DNA of 64,000 nucleotides, taken from Chromobotia macracanthus (Eukaryota; Chordata; Actinopteri; Cypriniformes; Botiidae). Positions within the stretch are counted from its first letter, which is position 1. The number at the start of each line of letters is the position of its first letter. Location of the stretch: positions 1 through 64,000 of the forward strand of contig JAZGTH010000144.1 in assembly GCA_036877525.1 (NCBI GenBank), in the 5' to 3' direction. The notes beneath the pieces are model-generated. The model searched no databases and was not told where the DNA came from. It saw only the letters and a list, made by a program, of their open reading frames with translations. The position numbers were made by a program, and so were the translations under genes. Of the stretch, positions 23,869-32,800 are shown piece after piece.

Positions 23869-26800
23869 CTGAAGAACACAATCAGTCCTTCATTACTAAA
23901 CACTGCTGATACACACACTCTTATTCTAACTGGATTAATAACACAACTGACACTTCACAACAATCGACTTCACACTTCATATGCATCTGCAAACATTATC
24001 TGCAGGATATGGGAGCAGATATTTAATTGAACAACTGAAGATGGGTTTCCTCACAGCAAGAAGATTCCTGGTTTAAGCCCAGGCTGCACCAGGCCCTTCT
24101 GTGTGGAATGTGCACGTTCTGCCTGTGTCAGTGTGGGTTTCATCTGGATGCTGGGTGTTTCCCCCACAGTCCAAAGACATGCAGGTAAAGTGAATTGGAA
24201 GTAATAAAATTGCCCTTAGCTGTATGAGTGTTTGCCCTGCAATAGACTGGCCATCTATTCTGGGTGTACCCCGCCAATGGTCCGAGATGCCTATGGCCAA
24301 CCCAACCCCCATTCCACCAACGGTCCATTTGATTTATGAAGTAGTTTAACACTTACCCAGTGTAAGATGATCTCCATCACTGCAGGATCATTTACATTCT
24401 GACCAGATTTCACCTCCACTCTCAATATCTGCTTCTTTGAATCTGTAAGAACAGGGTGTATTAATTAGCTGCTATCATTTTTAAAAAAATATTATTATTG
24501 ATTCTTTATCATTTTTAGGTCATTTTCTGTTGGTCCATCAGGATCTATTAAGGATCTATTCACAAATATCACCCATTTTTAGGGTATTAGATACGAGGTG
24601 TAAGACCCTAGTCAGACTCATTCATCCAACCACCAGAGGGAGCCTGAATATTTACACTGCACTTCCTCCGCACTCCCTGTTTGTACTGCTTTCCTTACAG
24701 AGTGAGTTTCCTGTTCTGCCAGTGTTTGTCTCTTGTTTTGCCTGTTTATTGAATTCAACTGAAAATAGCCCCAATAATACTATCACTTTGTATTAAGTTC
24801 AACATTAAGAATTGGTCTTACTCATTGTAAATGTGTTAATAGTTCAGTTATTTCTGGCACATGTGCTTGATTCTTGTACTGGAATGTGGCAGATAGATTT
24901 GCAGTTGTTTGTGAGTTATGATGGAACATGTAAAAAAGTTACTGACTGAACTGACCACAGTTCCTTTCTTAGCACTGTAAGAGCAAGTGTTGGGAACAGT
25001 GATGTACAAGTAATGTTTGTGCTCCTTTAAATGTTACAGGTGATTGTTTGGACCAAAAGAAAGCATGATGGGGACCATTACCTTTTTAAAGGCACTTAAA
25101 GTGCATTTATGAAGATTAGTAGCTAAGGATCACACATGAAACTTACGGATCTCACAGATGAAAGGAAGGGCATTTAAACAGTTTTGGTCATCTATCAGGC
25201 CATTAGGACCTGCAGCTCCACAAGGTCTGTTCAGCCCAGTTACATCACGTGTATTACTCAACCATTTGATGGAGGATGTGGAGATATTTGTTCCGTCTGA
25301 CCACTTCCACGAGTCTCTGAACAGGCCGATCCATGCTTTATCAGTTATTTGAGCCAGCTGCTCATTTTCCGCTTGAGTCCGAATGATGGCCAGATCTGTG
25401 TGATGCTGTCTGCAGTAACTGCGGGCATTCAGCCAGGTCATCAAAACATCAGTGAACAACACAAACCTGTTTGATCCTGTTTCTGTCTCTGTGTAAAGAC
25501 ATCAGAAATGTGTTGTTTGTTAAGTAGTGAGGCCTGGTTGATTTTGTAAAAAGTATCAATCAACCAGGCCAATATTTAGATTTTACATTAAATATTGAGA
25601 TTCCAGTGTAGAAATAGAAACCAACATGAAACAAAAAAGTGTGTGACTTTTATTTTATTATAATTTAGTATTTTTTTGACAATAGACTGTCCACTAACAA
25701 TGAGCAAACTGGAGAGGTATTGCTCTAATAGCATAAACCTGAATCCACCGACACCTGCATGTTACTATTACACAATCCCGTGGAAAACTGCTCAGTGTGG
25801 TTGGTTCAGTCATTCAGTGATCGCAGATGCGCAGAAATGTGTTGCTGTCATGCTCTTATAAACCACGTGAACGTCAAACCTCAAACGCTCTTTATTGCGC
25901 TCACAGATGCGCAGTGAAGATGTTATATGTGACATGTTATGGTGAAGATAACATGAAGCTGTCATGCTCTTATAAACCACGTGAACGTCAAACCTCAAAT
26001 GCTCTTTATTGCGCTCACAGATGCGCAGTGAAGATGTTATATGTGACATGTTATGGTGAAGATAACATGAAGCTGTCATGCTCTTATAAACCACGTGAAC
26101 GTCAAACCTCAAATGCTCTTTATTGCGCTCACAGATGCGCAGTGAAGATGTTATATGTGACATGTTATGGTGAAGATAACATGAAGCTGTCATGCTCTTA
26201 TAAACCACGTGGAGCGTCAAACCTCAAACGCTCTTTATTGCGCTCACAGATGCGCAGTGAAGATGTTATATGTGACATGTTATGGTAAAGATAACATGAA
26301 GCTGTCATGCTCTTATAAACCACGTGAACGTCAAACCTCAAACGCTCTTTATTGCGCTCACAGATGCGCAGTGAAGATGTTATATGTGACATGTTATGGT
26401 GAAGATAACATGAAGCTGTCATGCTCTTATAAACCACGTGAACGTCAAACCTCAAATGCTCTTTATTGCGCTCACAGATGCGCAGTGAAGATGTTATATG
26501 TGACATGTTATGGTGAAGATAACATGAAGCTGTCATGCTCTTATAAACCACGTGAACGTCAAACCTCAAATGCTCTTTATTGCGCTCACAGATGCGCAGT
26601 GAAGATGTTATATGTGACATGTTATGGTGAAGATAACATGAAGCTGTCATGCTCTTATAAACCACGTGAACGTCAAACCTCAAACGCTCTTTATTGCGCT
26701 CACAGATGCGCAGTGAAGATGTTATATGTGACATGTTATGGTGAAGATAACATGAAGCTCTCATGCTCTTATAAACCACGTGAACGTCAAACCTCAAACG

Positions 26801-29800
26801 CTCTTTATTGCGCTCACAGATGCGCAGTGAAGATGTTATATGTGACATGTTATGGTGAAGATAACATGAAGCTGTCATGCTCTTATAAACCACGTGAACG
26901 TCAAACCTCAAATGCTCTTTATTGCGCTCACAGATGCGCAGTGAAGATGTTATATGTGACATGTTATGGTGAAGATAACATGAAGCTGTCATGCTCTTAT
27001 AAACCACGTGAACGTCAAACCTCAAATGCTCTTTATTGCGCTCACAGATGCGCAGTGAAGATGTTATATGTGACATGTTATGGTGAAGATAACATGAAGC
27101 TGTCATGCTCTTATAAACCACGTGAACGTCAAACCTCAAACGCTCTTTATTGCGCTCACAGATGCGCAGTGAAGATGTTATATGTGACATGTTATGGTGA
27201 AGATAACAGGAAGCTCTCATGCTCTTATAAACCACGTGAACGTCAAACCTCAAACGCTCTTTATTGCGCTCACAGATGCGCAGTGAAGATGTTATATGTG
27301 ACATGTTATGGTGAAGATAACATGAAGCTCTCATGCTCTTATAAACCACGTGAACGTCAAACCTCAAATGCTCTTTATTGCGCTCACAGATGCGCAGTGA
27401 AGATGTTATATGTGACATGTTATGGTGAAGATAACATGAAGCTGTCATGCTCTTATAAACCACGTGAACGTCAAACCTCAAACGCTCTTTATTGCGCTCA
27501 CAGATGCGCAGTGAAGATGTTATATGTGACATGTTATGGTGAAGATAACATGAAGCTCTCATGCTCTTATAAACCACGTGAACGTCAAACCTCAAATGCT
27601 CTTTATTGCGCTCACAGATGCGCAGTGAAGATGTTATATGTGACATGTTATGGTGAAGATAACATGAAGCTGTCATGCTCTTATAAACCACGTGAACGTC
27701 AAACCTCAAATGCTCTTTATTGCGCTCACAGATGCGCAGTGAAGATGTTATATGTGACATGTTATGGTGAAGATAACATGAAGCTCTCATGCTCTTATAA
27801 ACCACGTGAACGTCAAACCTCAAATGCTCTTTATTGCGCTCACAGATGCGCAGTGAAGATGTTATATGTGACATGTTATGGTGAAGATAACATGAAGCTG
27901 TCATGCTCTTATAAACCACGTGAACGTCAAACCTCAAACGCTCTTTATTGCGCTCACAGATGCGCAGTGAAGATGTTATATGTGACATGTTATGGTGAAG
28001 ATAACATGAAGCTGTCATGCTCTTATAAACCACGTGAGCGTCAAACCTCAACGCTCTTTATTGCGCTCACAGATGCGCAGTGAAGATGTTATATGTGACA
28101 TGTTATGGTGAAGATAACATGAAGCTGTCATGCTCTTATAAACCACGTGAACATCAAACCTCAAATGCTCTTTATTGCGCTCACAGATCCGGTGAAGATT
28201 ATATGTGACGTTATGGTGAAGATAACATGAAGCTGTCATGCTCTTATAAACCCGTGACGTCAAACCTCAAACTCTTTAAGTGCGCAGTGAAGATGTTATA
28301 TGTGACATGTTATGGTGAAGATAACATGAAGCTGCTCTTTGCTCCCCAGCCGGTTTTCATTTCAGATTTTCATGAGTTCACTATTTAGTTCTAACACGTG
28401 AGAAAAAAGTAACAATTATTTTTACATTTTGTTAAGGAAATGAAGAATAAAAAACAATTTGTTTATTCGTTTGCCATTTTTTTAACTGAACACGAATATG
28501 GACTGAACGGATCTGGTTTAAGTTTACAGTTTTCGTTTGCGTGACAGAGGTTACGCAAATTATAAAATTAATAAATACGTATGATTCCCCAACCCTAAAT
28601 AAAATAAACAGAAAATAAATAGACCCGGCGGGCGGTGAGGAACAGACCCGGCGGGCGGTGAGGAACAGACCCGGTGAAGAACAGACCCGGTGAGGAACAG
28701 ACCCGGTGAAGAACAGACCCGGTGAGGAACAGACCCGGTGAGGAACAGACCCGGTGAAGAACAGACCCGGTGAGGAACAGACCCGGGAACAACAGACCCG
28801 GTGAGGAACAGACCCGGTGAGGAACAGACCCGGCGGGCGGTGAGGAACAGACCCGGTGAAGAACAGACCCGGTGAGGAACAGACCCGGTGAGGAACAGAC
28901 CAGGTGAAGAACAGACCCAGTGAGGAACAGACCCAGTGAGGAACAGACCTGGCGGGCGGTGAGGAACAGACCCGGTGAAGAACAGACCCGGTGAAGAACA
29001 GACCCGGTGAGGAACAGACCCGGTGAAGAACAGACCCGGCAGGTGCGGGTTTCTCGTCCCCTGCAGCCCTCCAGTGAGACGCTTCTGAGCGATACCACCA
29101 TCAGAAAGGTACCAGCAGGAGTGGACCTGCATCACCCCCCGAACACAACCATCACAAAACAAACCAGACGCGGGCTGATGTTCACGAAGCGCCGGCACGT
29201 TAAACGCCACATCGGTCAGATAACGCTCATGTTAACAGTCCATCGATGTCCTTCAGTTGGGATTTTCATTTCATTCATGTAAAGTGTTCATGTAAACGCG
29301 GTTAAGTGACTATCAAACAGAATTAATATTTGGCTCTTGAAAGGATGATGATAGTGAGATTCACAGGTTTCTGTCACCAAACAATATTACAAATGAATGA
29401 CTGCTTTCAAGCTGCTTTCCTGAACTTAGTCATTTATAGTGGGATTTAGTCATTTATAGTGGGAAATGCTTATACAGTTTATTAACATGGACACAAATGC
29501 AATTTGAATCAATAAAAATTCATACTCGCATAATTAATGTATTGGTACCTTACCATTGTAGCAAAAAAAGGCAGACAGTTTGATGCAGGACCGATCGTAC
29601 CATTTTCCAGAGCTAGTAAAAACACATTCCTCTGTTCCATATCCATTGTCTGGTTCTCTAGCAGACCAGCTGAAGAATGAAATGTTCTCATCTTGATAAG
29701 ACCACCGCCAGCTATAGATGTCATTGTAGAGTCCAATCCAGGCTATTGAAGTCAATGCAGGTTCAACTGCTTCTCGTAGATTTATCCAGTCTTCACTGGT

Positions 29801-32800
29801 TTGAACTGTGGCCAGATCAATGTGGTTCTGTCTGCAGTAAACTTGTGCCTCATCCCAGGTCTTCTGCTGCTGGATGAGAACATACTGACAGGAGATGCTC
29901 TGGGTGAACAGACAGAGTCCTGTTGAGAAGAAAGTGTAGAGTTACAGCATACAGAAACATTCATGTTAACCCCTAAAAGGGGACCTATTGTATAATAAAA
30001 ATATGTAAAATATGTAAAATGTATGTTTACATGGTTTTTAAACATAAACGTGTCTGTGTTGTGTACACAACCACCTTATAATGATAAAAATCCATCCATC
30101 CCTTTTTTATGATCCCCATAAAACCCAAACAGTCTCACAGAACAAGCGGTTCTCATTTTCTGAACAAGGTGATGTCATATTGCTTAGGCTCCGCCCACCA
30201 CTGGTGACGATCTGAATCCGCTCTTGAGCAGCTGGTGATAATGTTTACGTTACGTTACGATAATGTTTACGTTACGATAATCTTAACGTTACGGCGATAA
30301 TGTTTACGTTACGGCGATAATGTTTACGTTATGATAATCTTTACGTTGCGGCGATAATGTTTACGTTACGGCGATAATGTTTACGTTACGGCGATAATGT
30401 TTACGTTATGATAATCTTTACGTTGCGGCGATAATGTTTACGTTGCGGCGATAATGTTTACGTTACGGCGATAATGTTTACGTTACGTTACGGCGATAAT
30501 GTTTACGTTACGATAATCTTTACGTTGCGGCGATAATGTTTACGTTACGACGATAATGTTTACGTTACGGCGATAATGTTTACGTTACGGCGATAATGTT
30601 TACGTTACGTTGCGATAATGTTTACGTTACGGCGATCATGTTTACGTTATGATAATGTTTACGTTGCGGCGATAATGTTTACGTTACAGCGATAATGTTT
30701 ACGTTGCGGCGATAATGTTTACGTTACGACGATAATGTTTACGTTACGATAATCTTTACGTTACGGCGATAATGTTTACGTTACAGCGATAATGTTTACG
30801 TTACGGCGATAATGTTTACGTTACGTTATGATAATGTTTACGTTGCGGCGATAATGTTTACGTTACAGCGATAATGTTTACGTTACGACGATAATCTTTA
30901 CGTTACGGCGATAATGTTTACGTTACGTTACGATAATGTTTACGTTACGGCGATAATGTTTACGTTACGTTACGATAATGTTTACGTTACGACGATCATG
31001 TTTACGTTACGGCGATAATGTTTACGTTACGGCGATAATGTTTACGTTACGCTACGATAATGTTTACATTACGTTACGATAATGTTTACGTTATGACGAT
31101 AATGTTTACGTTATGACGATAATGTTTACGTTACGATAATGTTTACGTTGCGACGATCATGTTTACGTTACGATAATGTTTCAGCTCCATAATTTAAATG
31201 GTGCTGTTGCCTGTAACAGTGAACATAAAGAGGGTCACACTCGACACAGTGTATGGGCTCAAATTAAAAATGTACTGCTGATGGGCCAGGCTTAACGTGA
31301 TCTTTTATTTTGTCTTTATTGAACAATAGGTGTCTTTTGAACGTTAATCAATAAATCATGTTGGTATATTTATTGTTGTTTTCTTGTTGTTTAGGCATCT
31401 GTGTGGTGGTTAAAGTTATATAGTAACAATCTATTGAGCTAATGTTAGCAGGCCTGACTTAAAACGCTAACCAAACACGTTATTTAATTTATTCATGTCT
31501 ATATATAAACCATATTTTACACATAACTGTTCAATGTAGGTCTAACAGATCTCGCAGTCTTGGGTGAAGTCGTTAACAATGATTTGGAATAAATAACACA
31601 AAACTGAATGTTAAACTATCCAGAATCTCCAGAGTTGTAGTTTAGAGTTGTAAGGACATCCCTCTTCTGGAAAGGTGGCAGGGCACAATAGCTTATTTGC
31701 ACACTTACCCAAAAGAGGCTATTGTATCATGGTACAAGAAATGATCCGTGGGGTATTTTGCACTGAGACACATTCTAGTGACACTAGAGACATATATTAC
31801 ATCTTGTAAAAATGGGCATAATGGGTCCTCTTTAATTAATTTAAGCCCACAAAAGCTCTTTGTCCATCTGTAAAAGTTTTTTGGATGCATTTGCAGTTTG
31901 GTCAGCACTGCAACTGCAACTGGTCAGCAATTCCTTTATGTTTTCATTAGTGGTGAAATAATAATTTAAACATTGTGAATAAACACAATGTGCTTAATTA
32001 TTTCCTGTGACAGAAAGTTTGTCACTCCATGTTTTCTCTGTTATATGGTAGGAGGTGCTATTACACATCTGACAGAGTACAGGATGCAGTCTGCTTGAAA
32101 ACTTCTTTGGTAAAAATGAATTTTCTCAGATTTTGTTCAAAATGTTGCATTTTTGAAGAAACCTACCCACATCTGAGAGGTGATTAGAAAGAACAAATTA
32201 AGATTAAAATTAAAAGAGTAAAATCTTTTGTTGTTATTGTTAAAAACAGAGGCTCTGTTTTTTTCATGAAATATGCTGTATGTTCACATTTATACAGCAG
32301 AAGGAAAAGAAGATACATTTTCTGAAGAACGTGAATGGTGCTTGCTGTAGCAAAACTTGGGCCATGTTTTAACATGATGTGAATATGATTTATCATGATG
32401 CTAACATGATTTAGCATGATATTTTGCATGATATTAGCATGTTTTGGCTTGAAATAACATGTTATAATAACATGACTTAGCATGATGCTGCCATGTTTTA
32501 ACATAACTGGTACGAAGGTAACATGTTTAAGCATGATGGTAATATGATTTATCAAAATGCTAGCATGATTTAGCATAATACTTTCATGATGTTAACATGC
32601 ATTAACATGATGCTAACATGTTTTAGCCTGATGCTAGTATGATTTAACGTGATTTTAGAGTGTTTTCGGCATGAATATGATGTTAAACCGTCACCACTTG
32701 TTGCTGTTGAGCAATATGAGCCCACCCCAAAGTCTCTATGACATTGTGATGCAGAGCTATGACATCACAAAGATCTGACCAATATTAAGTCTATGGGATT

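Larger units (their letters stand above)
25489..29553. other. lectin intron 2, mostly tandem repeat
   Basis: A 4.1-kb intron of which about 2.9 kb is satellite: the 114-bp array and the 16-bp minisatellite. The remaining segments (25489-25847, 28341-28620 and 29041-29553) are low-copy with no exon signature. Confidence 0.82.

Noticed and set aside
24073..24352. Two short minus-strand frames beside the lectin exons
   Set aside because: They read through a SINE and across the exon 4 donor. The lectin exon in its own frame explains the only conserved residues.
25810..28263. 617- and 624-codon frames on opposite strands
   Set aside because: Both come from the 114-bp (38-codon) satellite, with identical repeats on both strands and no splice or domain evidence. 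They lie inside a lectin intron.
28560..29210. Minus-strand frames with repeated GSVPHRVCSS/SPGLFLTG
   Set aside because: They are translated from the 16-bp minisatellite in an intron. No homology, and alternative frames are equally open.
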